From contig JAYUOV010000001.1 of assembly GCA_043760535.1 (NCBI GenBank), forward strand, positions 35,600 through 99,599: a DNA stretch of 64,000 nt, read 5' to 3'. Origin of the DNA: JAZKFT01 sp043760535. Its GTDB lineage: Bacteria; Bacteroidota; Bacteroidia; Chitinophagales; Chitinophagaceae. Within the stretch, counting starts at the first letter, position 1. Every line of letters starts with the position of its first letter. Of the stretch, positions 8,428 through 16,498 are shown one piece after another. Under the pieces are notes generated by a model. It was not told where the DNA came from and searched no databases. It worked only from the letters and a program-made list of their open reading frames with translations. The position numbers and the translations under genes were made by a program.

Positions 8428-10137
8428 ATGGTTTTTAATAGCAAAACCTTTAAAACTTGTTTGTTCTTCAGTTTCTTTTTAATCGTTTCTTTAGGAGTTT
8501 CGGGTCAATCTGTAAAAACTAAAACTTTTCCTGAGAAAGAGTACAATAACTCAAACATAGATTTTTATCAGGTGTATACTGATGCAAATAGCACTTACTT
8601 TATTGAACGGGCTACAAAAATGAATAAGTTTAAAATATTGTTAGGTGGTAGCAATAAAACAATTAATAAATTATTTAAGTACGATAATAAACTCAATGAA
8701 ATATTTTCAAAAGAATACACAGAGACAGACTTTGGTGGGGATTACGATTTTTTTCAAGTTGTAACAATTGGTGGCAAAATGATGATTGTGGTTTCTGAAG
8801 AAATTAAAAAGGGAATTAGATTTAAATATGCTTCTGTAGATATGGCAAATGGTACTATTATATTACCTATGAAAGATTTAGCAACATTTGATATTAAAGG
8901 TAAAGAATTAACAACTATTAGATATTACATACAACGTAATGCAACAGATACCAAACTTTGTTTGGTGCAAAGCACAATGTATGATGATAAACAGCAGTTT
9001 AATGTTACCACTTTTGATGGTTTAAATAGTATACAAATAGGAAACGTTGAAATTCCGAAAAGTTCGTTAATATTAATTAACCCAACAGAAATTATTGTTG
9101 GCGATTCAAGCATATACTTTCATGCTAAACATTATAAAGCCGGAAAACGCAAAAAAGATGATGCAGTTTTTTCTCATATGACTGTTTATCGTTACGCTTT
9201 TTCGGGTGCTTTATCAAAACAATTTAATGTACCAGACTCATTTAATGCACCCTTGCATGAGTTTACTAAAATTAGGGTAAATGAAAAATTGAATAGAATG
9301 ACTGTTTTGTTTGGCATTAATTCTAAAGACCTTTTGGTTAATGCAGATAAACTTGGTATTTGCAGATACAACCTATTAGATGCTGCAATTATACAGGCTA
9401 CTATCATAGATTTTAGTGCCACAAAGCAACCTTTGCCTGCATTACAGGGTACTTCTAAAAAAGGAAATGAAACTGGCGAATTGAGTTATGAAATAGATCC
9501 CAAACCGATTTATTTTGGTTTTTTTGAAGAAGGTGGAAAAACCTTTATTGCTATGCAAGGTTATAGCATTGGAACAGGATATATTGGCTCACCAACTCAA
9601 TCAGGAATTCAATATACACGTACAAAATCTTACTTAGGTAATTTTAATATTTTTTGCTTTGATGAACAATTAAAATCCATATGGTCAACAAGAATTCCTT
9701 GTGATCAAATGGAGGAATTTAAAGGTAGCTACGGTGGCTTTTATGGCAGTAAATACGCTTTAAATCTAGACATCACACAATCAACAGGATTTTCTGGATT
9801 TGCCTCATTGCCTTTATTTGGAGGTACGGCTTTTATGAACGATTCAACCAAGCTACGCTTTGTTCTGAATCAACTTCCGGCAAATGTACTTTCCAAATAT
9901 TCGCTTCGAAACCCCAATAAAATGGAAACCGATGACTTTAAATCAAGTAACCTTTATAGTGTATATGTAGATAAAAAAACAGGTGAAGTAAGCAATACAC
10001 TAATCCTGAGAAATAGTGAAGAACTATTAAATAGACCATCCAAAGCTTTTTTAATGCCCGGTGGTGGCTTATTAATTCCAGCCATAAATAGTGACTTAAA
10101 AGGGCCTCTTAAAATTACTTTCACAGCAATTAAATAA
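8428..10137 (+). CDS. Secreted protein of unknown function
   Basis: 569 aa. The N-terminus is Lys-containing and then hydrophobic (CLFFSFFLIVSLGVSGQS), a typical signal peptide. The rest shows alternating beta-strand-like stretches, repeated Gly-rich turns and no Cys-rich, PKD or TonB motifs; no family was recognised. It ends without a visible T9SS sorting domain. Codons are strongly AT-biased compared with pgk just upstream. The gene stands alone between two REP palindromes (8354 and 10147), beside a REP-associated transposase, so acquisition as part of a REP-flanked block is possible. Confidence 0.75.
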   Translation: MVFNSKTFKTCLFFSFFLIVSLGVSGQSVKTKTFPEKEYNNSNIDFYQVYTDANSTYFIERATKMNKFKILLGGSNKTINKLFKYDNKLNEIFSKEYTETDFGGDYDFFQVVTIGGKMMIVVSEEIKKGIRFKYASVDMANGTIILPMKDLATFDIKGKELTTIRYYIQRNATDTKLCLVQSTMYDDKQQFNVTTFDGLNSIQIGNVEIPKSSLILINPTEIIVGDSSIYFHAKHYKAGKRKKDDAVFSHMTVYRYAFSGALSKQFNVPDSFNAPLHEFTKIRVNEKLNRMTVLFGINSKDLLVNADKLGICRYNLLDAAIIQATIIDFSATKQPLPALQGTSKKGNETGELSYEIDPKPIYFGFFEEGGKTFIAMQGYSIGTGYIGSPTQSGIQYTRTKSYLGNFNIFCFDEQLKSIWSTRIPCDQMEEFKGSYGGFYGSKYALNLDITQSTGFSGFASLPLFGGTAFMNDSTKLRFVLNQLPANVLSKYSLRNPNKMETDDFKSSNLYSVYVDKKTGEVSNTLILRNSEELLNRPSKAFLMPGGGLLIPAINSDLKGPLKITFTAIK

Positions 10138-10146
10138 TTTCAGCCA

Positions 10147-10174
10147 CCGTGGTCGTTGTCCTCACCGACCACTG
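10147..10174. repeat. REP-like palindrome, copy 2 (inverted relative to copy 3)
   Basis: Arms ccgtggtcgttg / caccgaccactg around tcct. The reverse complement of this region matches 10814-10848 at 34 of 35 positions, so copies 2 and 3 form inverted repeats around the transposase gene. Confidence 0.85.
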
Positions 10175-10219
10175 AATTTGAGCCATACTGCGTCACGATT
10201 CATTGCAATCAAACATGTT

Positions 10220-10786
10220 ATGTCATCAATAAATTTTCAATACAACGGCCAACGCAACTCATACACAGACCTGAACAAAATTTATTTCTGGACGATAACA
10301 ATTAATAACTGGCAGCATTTATTAAAGCCAGACGAAAACAAAATGATTATTATCAATAGCTTGCAATGGCTGGTTAATAAGGTATTGGTAAAAATATATG
10401 GGTATGTAATAATGCCCAATCATATACATCTGCTATGGGAACAGTTATCCATGAACGGAAAAGAGTTTCCCAAAAACAGTTTTGAGAAATTTACGGCTAA
10501 GTCCATTGTGGAAAAAATGAAATTAGAAGGTGACGCATCTTTAAAAAATTACGTGGTATCCGCATCCGACAGGCAACACAATGTCTGGCAAAGGGACTAA
10601 TTGGCCATTTATGTTTTTGACTTAAAAATGGCTTTGCAAAAATTAGAATATATGCACTTGAACCCGATGCAACAGCATTGGCAATTGTGCAAAAGCACTT
10701 TGGAATATCGGTTTTCATCGGTCAACTTTTATGAAAACGGAGTAGATGAATTTGGATTGCTTACGCATTTGAGGGATGTTTTCTAG
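10220..10786 (+). pseudogene. REP-associated tyrosine transposase (RAYT, Y1/HUH), broken by in-frame TAA
   Basis: From ATG 10220 the frame runs through FWTITINNW and YGYVIMPNHIHLLW (HUH motif HIH; MPNHxHLL is the family hallmark) to VWQRD, then TAA at 10598-10600. It continues in the same frame with LAIYVFDLKMALQKLEYMHLNPMQQHW and YRFSSVNFYE. The KLEYxHxNP segment that holds the expected catalytic Tyr is therefore cut off from the HUH site. One nonsense codon and no frameshift suggest recent inactivation. RAYTs act on REP palindromes, and inverted REP copies lie on both sides. Translational readthrough is an alternative but has no support here. Confidence 0.85.
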
Positions 10787-10817
10787 TGCTGAAAAAAAAT
10801 CAAAATTCGATTAAATT

Positions 10818-10845
10818 CAGTGGTCGGTGAGGACACCGACCACGG
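10818..10845. repeat. REP-like palindrome, copy 3
   Basis: Arms cagtggtcggtg / caccgaccacgg around the loop agga, just after the transposase stop codon at 10786. Inverted partner of copy 2. Confidence 0.85.
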
Positions 10846-10902
10846 TGAAGGTGGCCTATCATCAAATAAACATCTCATTTTAAATACTCAAAAAATTCTT
10901 TC

Positions 10903-11625
10903 ATGTCATCCCGAATTCTTGCATTTAGTAGTTCCACAGTAGCCGCTGGCGGGTATCTGGAATCCGCAGCTCCGGTCATTCAAAATTTCCTTGGGGAAAC
11001 GCAGCTTAACCTGGCATTTATACCCTTTGCCGGTGTAGGGATTAGCAATGAGGCATACACCCAAAAAGTAAGGAATGGGTTGGCTGCCTTAGGCCACAAC
11101 ATTATTACCGTATTGCCCGAAAATGCCAAAACCACGATTGCCAGTGCCGATGTAATAATGGTAGGCGGCGGCAATACTTTTAAGCTGCTGGCCGAAATTT
11201 ACAAAGCACAGGTGCTGGATGTTATCCGGGATAAAGTAACTGCCGGTACACCATACATAGGCTGGAGCGCAGGCTCTAATATTACAGGGCCCACCATTGG
11301 CACTACCAACGACATGCCGATTGTGGAACCGAAGAGCTTCAATGCATTAGGGCTGTTTCCTTTTCAGTTAAATCCACATTATTTTAACTACAAAATACCC
11401 GGCCACAACGGCGAAACCCGAGACGACCGCCTGACCGAATTTTTAATAGAAAACCCGGGTTTAGATATTGTATGCCTGCCCGAAGGGACTGCACTGCATT
11501 TTGAAAATAACCAACTACACCTTATTGGCGAATGCCCCGGCATTTTACTACAAATGGAAGAAGGAACCAACTTGCTTATCCGAAAAGAAATTGCGCCGGG
11601 TGATGATATTAGCTGGCTGTTGTAG
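10903..11625 (+). CDS. pepE: Peptidase E (alpha-aspartyl dipeptidase, S51 family)
   Basis: 240 aa. The nucleophile Ser lies in GWSAGSN (Ser after Gly-Trp is the S51 nucleophile elbow), preceded by MVGGGNTFKLL and followed by PIVEPKSFNALGLFPFQLNPHY, all typical of dipeptidase E. It hydrolyses dipeptides with N-terminal Asp in the cytoplasm. No signal peptide. It is a monocistronic-looking gene after the REP/transposase block. Confidence 0.92.
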   Translation: MSSRILAFSSSTVAAGGYLESAAPVIQNFLGETQLNLAFIPFAGVGISNEAYTQKVRNGLAALGHNIITVLPENAKTTIASADVIMVGGGNTFKLLAEIYKAQVLDVIRDKVTAGTPYIGWSAGSNITGPTIGTTNDMPIVEPKSFNALGLFPFQLNPHYFNYKIPGHNGETRDDRLTEFLIENPGLDIVCLPEGTALHFENNQLHLIGECPGILLQMEEGTNLLIRKEIAPGDDISWLL

Positions 11626-11640
11626 GATACAAGTTTATGT

Positions 11641-11777
11641 CGTCATTGGCAGGAGGGGTTATTGCCCCGACGTGGCAACCCCCAGCTATTCGTTTTGGTG
11701 GTTTATTTATTATTCAAACAGGTCTTACATTTTCATGGGGATTGCCACAGCCGGCAAGAACCGGCTTCGCAATGACG
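11641..11777. repeat. Dispersed-type repeat with imperfect 40-bp inverted ends
   Basis: The left end (cgtcattgg ... cgtggcaaccccc) is an imperfect reverse complement of the right end (ggggattgccac ... cgcaatgacg). The unit resembles widespread bacterial intergenic repeats with a cgtcattgcgaag / gtggcaatcc core. It fills the gap between pepE and the converging adenosyltransferase gene; no coding sequence is seen in it. Confidence 0.6.
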
Positions 11778-11828
11778 GGCTTTTTTTTAAAACTAATCCT
11801 CATACGAAAAAGCGAAGAAAAAAATCTT

Positions 11829-12389
11829 TTATACCCTTGGTTTCCAGGCTATTTCGGCCACGCCGAGTAAGTGCCCGGCGTAGCGGCTTACCACAAATAA
11901 ATAATCGCTGAGGCGGTTGAGGTATTTTATTACAAGGGGCTCCACAAAAATGTCGTGTTCCTGCATGTTAACACAAAGGCGTTCGGCACGGCGGCATACG
12001 CAGCGGCATACGTGTGCCTGGCTAATGCTTACATGGCCGCCGGGCAGTACAAAAAAACGCATGGCTGGCAGCACTTCGTTCATTTTGTCCATTTCTGTTT
12101 CCAGCAGTGTAACGTCTGCTTCTTTCAGGTCGGGTATTTTCATTAAGGGTTCCCGGTCCGGGTCGCAGGCAAGCGATGAACCAATGGTAAATAAACGGTC
12201 CTGAATTTCCTTTAATATCGTTCTGGTATGTTCATCTTTTAAATGGTCTGTTAGTAAACCGATATGGGAATTCAGTTCATCTACCGTGCCATAGGTTTCA
12301 ATACGAATATGGCTTTTGGGCACTTTAGTGCCGCCTATTAATGAAGTTTTTCCGAGGTCGCCTGTTTTGGTATATATTTTTAAAGCCAT
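11829..12389 (-). CDS. Cob(I)alamin adenosyltransferase, PduO type
   Basis: 186 aa, typical for the PduO-type ATP:corrinoid adenosyltransferase. Motifs: TKTGDLGKTSLIGG at the N-terminus (ATP binding), CRRAERLCV (Arg-x-x-Glu active-site helix) and LNRLSDYLFVVSRY near the C-terminus. It makes adenosylcobalamin for methylmalonyl-CoA mutase or similar enzymes. No cobalamin riboswitch is visible upstream. Minus strand, about 110 nt downstream of the ABC ATPase gene's stop-side neighbour region; probably its own unit. Confidence 0.92.
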   Translation of the reverse strand: MALKIYTKTGDLGKTSLIGGTKVPKSHIRIETYGTVDELNSHIGLLTDHLKDEHTRTILKEIQDRLFTIGSSLACDPDREPLMKIPDLKEADVTLLETEMDKMNEVLPAMRFFVLPGGHVSISQAHVCRCVCRRAERLCVNMQEHDIFVEPLVIKYLNRLSDYLFVVSRYAGHLLGVAEIAWKPRV

Positions 12390-12498
12390 TTTTTTTAGTC
12401 AATGTCATTGGTCATTAAGGCAATGGTCATTATGTTTGGTAACAAAGTTAACAATGTAAGGTTCGGTATGTAGACACAACTGTTGTTTAAAAATTGAC

Positions 12499-13206
12499 CT
12501 ACTGACCTACTGACCCAATGACCTCTTTAGTCGTATCTGTTTCAATAACGCCATCTCGCAGCCTTACTACCCGTTTGGCAAAAGCTGCTATATCTTCTTC
12601 GTGGGTTACCAGCACCACGGTGTTACCGGCGGCTTGTATGGCACTGAATATGTCCATAATTTCTACCGAAGTTTTACTGTCGAGGTTACCGGTTGGTTCA
12701 TCTGCCAATATTATTGAAGGGTCGTTTACCAATGCCCGGGCAATGGCCACACGCTGGCATTGGCCACCGCTTAGTTCGTTCGGTTTGTGGTGGCTGCGGT
12801 CGGTAAGGCTTACTTTTTCCAGCATAGCCATGGCTTTTTCTATGCGTTCCTTTTTGGTGAAGCCAGCGTACACCAATGGCAGCGCCACATTTTCAACTGC
12901 TGTAAGCCTTGGTAATAAATTAAACTGCTGAAACACAAAACCAATTTCCTCGTTACGCACTCTGGCAAGGTCGTCATCGGCCATGCGGCTTACATCTTTT
13001 TGGTTGAGGATGTATCTGCCGCCGGTCGGGCTGTCGAGGCATCCAATAATATTCATGAGGGTGCTTTTGCCGGAGCCGCTTGGGCCCATCAAAGCCACAT
13101 ATTCATTTTTGTAAATGTCTATCGAAATGCCTTTAAGCACCTGCAGTTCCTGGTTGCCCATGAAGTAGCTCTTCCGTATTTCTTCTATGTGAATGATGCC
13201 TTGCAT
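12499..13206 (-). CDS. ABC transporter ATP-binding protein, MacB/LolD type
   Basis: 235 aa. Walker [10 protein letters not shown] at residues 41-49, Q-loop [11 protein letters not shown], signature LSGGQ at 145-149, Walker B IILADE at 165-170 and the H-loop in VLVTHEE. The sequence is of the MacB/LolD/FtsE subfamily, which works with a large-periplasmic-domain permease in lipoprotein release, peptide or macrolide export. No permease gene is adjacent, so the partner and substrate are unknown. The last codons and the following bases contain an 8-nt tandem repeat (gacctact). Confidence 0.92.
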   Translation of the reverse strand: MQGIIHIEEIRKSYFMGNQELQVLKGISIDIYKNEYVALMGPSGSGKSTLMNIIGCLDSPTGGRYILNQKDVSRMADDDLARVRNEEIGFVFQQFNLLPRLTAVENVALPLVYAGFTKKERIEKAMAMLEKVSLTDRSHHKPNELSGGQCQRVAIARALVNDPSIILADEPTGNLDSKTSVEIMDIFSAIQAAGNTVVLVTHEEDIAAFAKRVVRLRDGVIETDTTKEVIGSVGQ

Positions 13207-13269
13207 TTAGATGTACGATTTAAAATTTGAATGTATGAAATTACAAATGTGTAAAACCCTGTTTTTCCA

Positions 13270-13368
13270 TTGGGCCAGGCATTTGTACTGCTATTTTGCT
13301 ACATTGGTTAGCGTTTTTAATCCCGTAGCATTAAGAGACTCCTTTAAAATTTAGCACTACTATTTAAC
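13270..13368. repeat. Degenerate fragment of the MITE-like repeat (copy D)
   Basis: The segment around gctacattgg ... cgtagcattaagagactcc lines up with gcgacattgcc ... cgtagcattacggtactcc in the intact element at 60141-60387. Ends are not recognisable, so this is a partial or eroded copy. Confidence 0.4.
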
Positions 13369-13481
13369 CGTATTAAAAAAAAATTGTGGAACAGTTATAT
13401 CTTTTATCAACATACGCAATAAATGGCCGTCTCTCTAAACTATAAATTACGCATTTGACATCATTTACAAAAGCGTGGCTG

Positions 13482-13775
13482 TTACCTAGAAATTACCTTC
13501 GGTACCATAAAAAATGCCTCCGTATGGTTACCGGCATTTTGTAGGGCTTTAGCTCTAGTTACAGAGCCTTTTACTACGTCATTGCGGAGTTTATTTATTT
13601 CAAAACTCATGTGGCGTAAGGGTTCTACACCAGTGGTGTCTAACTCTTGCAGCTTTTCCACAAAGCCTATCATGTTCTCCAAATCCTGCCGGATGGCTTC
13701 TTTTTCGTCCCCATCAAACTGCAACATGCTCAGGTGTGCCAAATGATCTATCAGTTGGTTTGTTACTTGTACCAA
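13482..13775 (-). CDS. gatC: Asp-tRNA(Asn)/Glu-tRNA(Gln) amidotransferase subunit C
   Basis: 97 aa, standard length. The pattern IDHLAHLSMLQF, then the LENMIGFVEKLQELDTTGVEPL block and RNDVV match GatC, the small subunit that braces GatA against GatB. The heterotrimer amidates misacylated Glu-tRNA(Gln) or Asp-tRNA(Asn). gatA and gatB are not in the window, so the subunits are dispersed, as is usual in this phylum. Confidence 0.92.
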   Translation of the reverse strand: MVQVTNQLIDHLAHLSMLQFDGDEKEAIRQDLENMIGFVEKLQELDTTGVEPLRHMSFEINKLRNDVVKGSVTRAKALQNAGNHTEAFFMVPKVISR

Positions 13776-13804
13776 TGTGTAATTTTTTGTAACAACAAAA
13801 GTAA

Positions 13805-13846
13805 AGGATAAGGTTCAGGGTTCAAGTGACAAGGTTAATGGTTCAA
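13805..13846. repeat. Heptad-periodic repeat upstream of gatC
   Basis: Six consecutive 7-nt units; three read ggttca(g/a) or ggttaat, e.g. ggttcag at 13812 and ggttcaa at 13819 and 13840. Similar 7-nt periodicity with other unit sequences occurs at 31073, 33176, 33573 and 37071. Confidence 0.6.
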
Positions 13847-13885
13847 TTTTTTTTAATTGTAAAAAGTTAAATTTTAGAAATCTAT

Positions 13886-14109
13886 ATGCCTCGCAGTTTT
13901 GATTGTGTAGTTTTTATTTTTTGCATGCCCCGATGACTATCGGTTGCATTTTGCGGTGCAACTCACCGAAAGCCATGTCCTGATGGAGCAATATTGGCTA
14001 ACGTATGTAACGCCGATACATTACATTACTATATTCAACTGTGTGCTACTATCGGGCTTTTACACTGCTTATAATTTGCGATTTTATATTTCAGGGTAAG
14101 GAGTACTGA
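13886..14109. repeat. MITE-like repeat, copy B (decayed)
   Basis: From tgcctcgcagttttgattg to ggtaaggagtactga it follows the intact element at 60141-60387 throughout (cctgatggagca, cattcaactg, gctactatc, gggtaaggag). The right inverted repeat is nearly intact; the left one is lost. It fills most of the 415-nt gap between gatC and the TRIC gene; no gene is seen in the remainder. Confidence 0.7.
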
Positions 14110-14190
14110 ATTTACAATACTCAATAAAGTAACCCGAGTGTATGCTTTGCTACATTTGCATCCTAAAGCTTTACGCTTGAAACTTCACCT

Positions 14191-14826
14191 TTGATATTCG
14201 ACTTCTTTTATATCGTCGATATACTCGACATTTTTTCTTTTGCAGTATCTGGCACTTCCTCTGCCATGAGAAAAAATCTAGACATTTTCGGGGTACTGAT
14301 TATTGCTTTTTTAACCTCAATAGGCGGCGTAACTTTAAGAGATTTTTTAATAGGCAATACGCCTGCAGCTTCGCTCACCGATGCTATTACAATAAGTGTT
14401 ACCATTGTAGCATTCGTGGGCACCATTTGTTTTGGAACATTCATCAGAGAATTTAACCACACTCTTTTTTTGTTCGATTCTCTTGGGTTGGGGCTGTTTA
14501 CGATTATAGGCATTCAAAAAGGGATTGAATACAATTTTCACCCGGCATTTGCGTGGCTCTTGGTACTGTTACCGGCTGCTTTGGCGGCATAGCAAGAGAT
14601 ATTTTATTAAATGAAATTCCACTGATTTTTCGCAAAGAAATTTGTGCATCTGCTTGCATTGCAGGCGGAACTATTTTTTATTTGCTCAATGCTATTAACA
14701 TAGAAGAAAAGCTGGCCCCAGATAGTTTGTATTTCGGTCATCGTACTCATTCGTATTATTGCGGTGCGTTACAAACTATCGCTGCCATTATTCCAAAAAA
14801 AAAATAATACTAAAAAATGGAATTAA
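14191..14826 (+). pseudogene. TRIC-type / UPF0126 membrane channel gene with two compensating frameshifts
   Basis: Reading from TTG 14191 gives DILDIFSFAVSGTSSAMRKN and GGVTLRDFL in frame 1. At about 14551 a one-base loss moves the protein to frame 3 (ALGTVTGCFGGIARD, then NEIPLIFRKE). Near 14715-14722 a one-base gain returns it to frame 1 (ISVIVLIRIIAVRYKLSLPLF), stopping at 14826. The restored protein is about 211 aa, the normal length of this seven-helix family related to trimeric intracellular cation channels, with both Gly-Gly-x-x-x-Arg-Asp repeats present. A CCCC run sits near the second shift, so sequencing error is a real alternative to decay. No ATG is available upstream (TAA at 14164). 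The restored end overlaps the next gene by 10 nt. Confidence 0.8.
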
Positions 14827-15710
14827 AAATATATCAGGTGGATGCATTTACCGACCACCTGTTTGGTGGAAACCCGGCTGCGGTAGTGCCTTTAAATAAA
14901 TGGCTGCCTACAGAAACTATGCAAAGGCTGGCTATGGAAAACAACCTGAGCGAAACCGTATTTTTTGTGGCCCCGCTAAACCTCTTCAAAGACCCAGCTT
15001 TATATGCAAAAATTGCTGAGAAACAACCAATAGAACAGGGTTTCGAAAGCCCTTTAAGGGAGGGCAGTAAGGCTATGGCAGATTTCGACATTCGCTGGTT
15101 TACACCCCGCGTGGAAATAAACCTTTGTGGACATGCAACACTGGCTGCCGCTTATGTGTTATTTAAAAACTTAGGCTTCGCAAAAGAAATCCTCACATTT
15201 AATTCTAAAAGCGGATTATTGAGCGTAGTGCAGCAGGGGGAAAACCTCATCATGGATTTCCCATGCTGGAAACCATCGCTAAGAACGGTGTATCCCCATT
15301 TATTACAGGCAGCTTTAGGCGGTGCTACTATAAAAGAAGTGCATCAGAACCGGGATTGGCTGGTAGTATTCGAAGATGAGGCTGCTGTAAAAAATTGCCA
15401 GCCAGATTTTAGTTTGATGAAGAAAATAGAAGAGAATATAATTATTACCGCCCAAGGCGATACTGTAGATTTTGTAAGCCGATTTTTTGCCCCAACTGCT
15501 GGTATAGATGAAGATGCGGTTACCGGATCGGCACATAGCCAATTAATACCTTTTTGGAACGAAAAGCTGGGCAAAACTTCTATGACCGCCAAACAACTAA
15601 GCCACCGTGGTGGCGATTTATTTTGCGCACAATTGAACAGCGAAAGAGTGTCTATCGGCGGCCAATGTGTGTTTTATATGGAGGGAACGCTTCAGATTTA
15701 CGACTTTTAA
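14817..15710 (+). CDS. PhzF-family isomerase/epimerase-like protein
   Basis: 297 aa. The N-terminus IYQVDAFTDHLFGGNPAAVVPL with LAMENNLSETVFFV, then FDIRWFTPRVEINLCGHATLAAA and, in the second half, GIDEDAVTGSAH, are classic PhzF motifs (Glu in SETVF is the proposed catalytic residue; CGHATLA and DAVTGSAH line the active site). The in vivo reaction of most PhzF homologues is unknown; no phenazine genes are present. Between FFV and DIRW there is an extra stretch of about 37 residues, longer than usual, encoded partly by a ccctttaaggga-like sequence. It starts within the end of the restored TRIC frame. Confidence 0.88.
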   Translation: MELKIYQVDAFTDHLFGGNPAAVVPLNKWLPTETMQRLAMENNLSETVFFVAPLNLFKDPALYAKIAEKQPIEQGFESPLREGSKAMADFDIRWFTPRVEINLCGHATLAAAYVLFKNLGFAKEILTFNSKSGLLSVVQQGENLIMDFPCWKPSLRTVYPHLLQAALGGATIKEVHQNRDWLVVFEDEAAVKNCQPDFSLMKKIEENIIITAQGDTVDFVSRFFAPTAGIDEDAVTGSAHSQLIPFWNEKLGKTSMTAKQLSHRGGDLFCAQLNSERVSIGGQCVFYMEGTLQIYDF

Positions 15711-15731
15711 TGTAGGATTTACGATTTGCAA
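15697..15731. repeat. Short heptad-periodic repeat at the end of the PhzF gene
   Basis: tttacga recurs at 15697 and 15718, exactly three 7-nt units apart, spanning the stop codon. A weak example of the pattern seen more clearly at 33176 and 37071. Confidence 0.35.
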
Positions 15732-15802
15732 AAACCATTGCCTTACCGACTATTCACCAAATGACCTTCGCAAAGAAGATTTATAAATTTAAGACAATAA
15801 AC

Positions 15803-16099
15803 ATGGCCATTAATAAAGACGAAAGAAGATTTTTAAGGTATTGGGAAGAACAGCGAAAGGGTTCTAAGTTGGGTTACTATATCATGTACATTTCAATATG
15901 GTTTTTTACCGCAATGCTATGTCTGTTTTTTGTACTCAATAATTTTGTAACCTTCGGCAAAACAGATATCAAAGTACTGTATCTTATCATTGCATTATCC
16001 ATAATAATTGCAGTGGGGTTTACCCATTTTAATTATTGGCGAAATGAGAAAAAGTTTAAAACAATTATTAACCGAGAAGTGGGAGACTCCTTAATATAA
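15803..16099 (+). CDS. Small two-helix membrane protein, unknown
   Basis: 98 aa from ATG 15803 (MAINKDERRFLRYWEEQRKG); a longer open frame to 15761 lacks a better start. It has two hydrophobic segments of about 20 residues (YIMYISIWFFTAMLCLFFVL and VLYLIIALSIIIAVGF) separated by a short loop, with charged ends. No family was recognised. It stands alone between the PhzF gene and an IS relic. Confidence 0.6.
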   Translation: MAINKDERRFLRYWEEQRKGSKLGYYIMYISIWFFTAMLCLFFVLNNFVTFGKTDIKVLYLIIALSIIIAVGFTHFNYWRNEKKFKTIINREVGDSLI

Positions 16100-16141
16100 A
16101 TATTATATTAACCGTTTAGTTATTTAGTGCTACCAATTTTT

Positions 16142-16423
16142 CTATGTTGCATGTAAATACTGGTGTACCTGCTTTTTATTATTTTTTCTATTGTTCGTAA
16201 ATTTTTCTACGTCGTTTCGGATCTATGCCTTTTTAATTAGGCTTTTATTGCCTGCAACGTTTGTCTTCAAATTTTGGGTAACATATTCTTGAGCATTTTA
16301 TTCTGATATATATAGTAGAGTAAAAAATAATTCTATTCTTTCTTTATGTTCTTTTAGCCAAGCCTTTACTACTTTAGTTTTATGTGTCGGGTGTCCATCC
16401 ACTACAAAAAGTATAAACACCCG
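16142..16423 (-). pseudogene. IS630-family transposase remnant (C-terminal DDE part)
   Basis: Minus-strand translation gives VFILFVVDGHPTHKTKVVKA and WLKEHKERIELFF, the second-Asp region of IS630 transposases. After a frameshift it reads SE-stop-NAQEYVTQNLK (from SPELNPQEYVxxxLK, carrying the last Glu) and ends near NNKKQVHQYLHA. There are a frameshift and two internal stops, and the N-terminal half is absent. It lies just downstream of the response regulator gene and fills the gap of about 400 nt there. Confidence 0.8.
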
Positions 16424-16498
16424 GGGTGCAATAAAAAAGAAAGGGATGAGTAGTTACAAAGCTGTAACGATGCGTGTATTATGTGCTGAATAACATTG

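Noticed and set aside
10598..10600. Programmed readthrough or recoding of TAA
   Set aside because: TAA is used as the normal stop of many genes here (for example gap and rpmC), and no recoding signal is seen.
8354..10845. CRISPR array
   Set aside because: The three palindromes are hundreds of bases apart and alternate in orientation; they fit REP sequences, not direct repeats with spacers.
11468..11911. 147-codon open frame overlapping the pepE end
   Set aside because: It runs out of frame through pepE and then through the dispersed repeat; no protein family is seen.
12390..12498. Cobalamin riboswitch before the adenosyltransferase gene
   Set aside because: The 109-nt leader is too short and has no B12-box-like sequence.
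12496..12527. 8-nt tandem repeat at the ABC ATPase stop as part of the heptad family
   Set aside because: The unit is 8 nt and mostly coding, so it was not merged with the 7-nt arrays.
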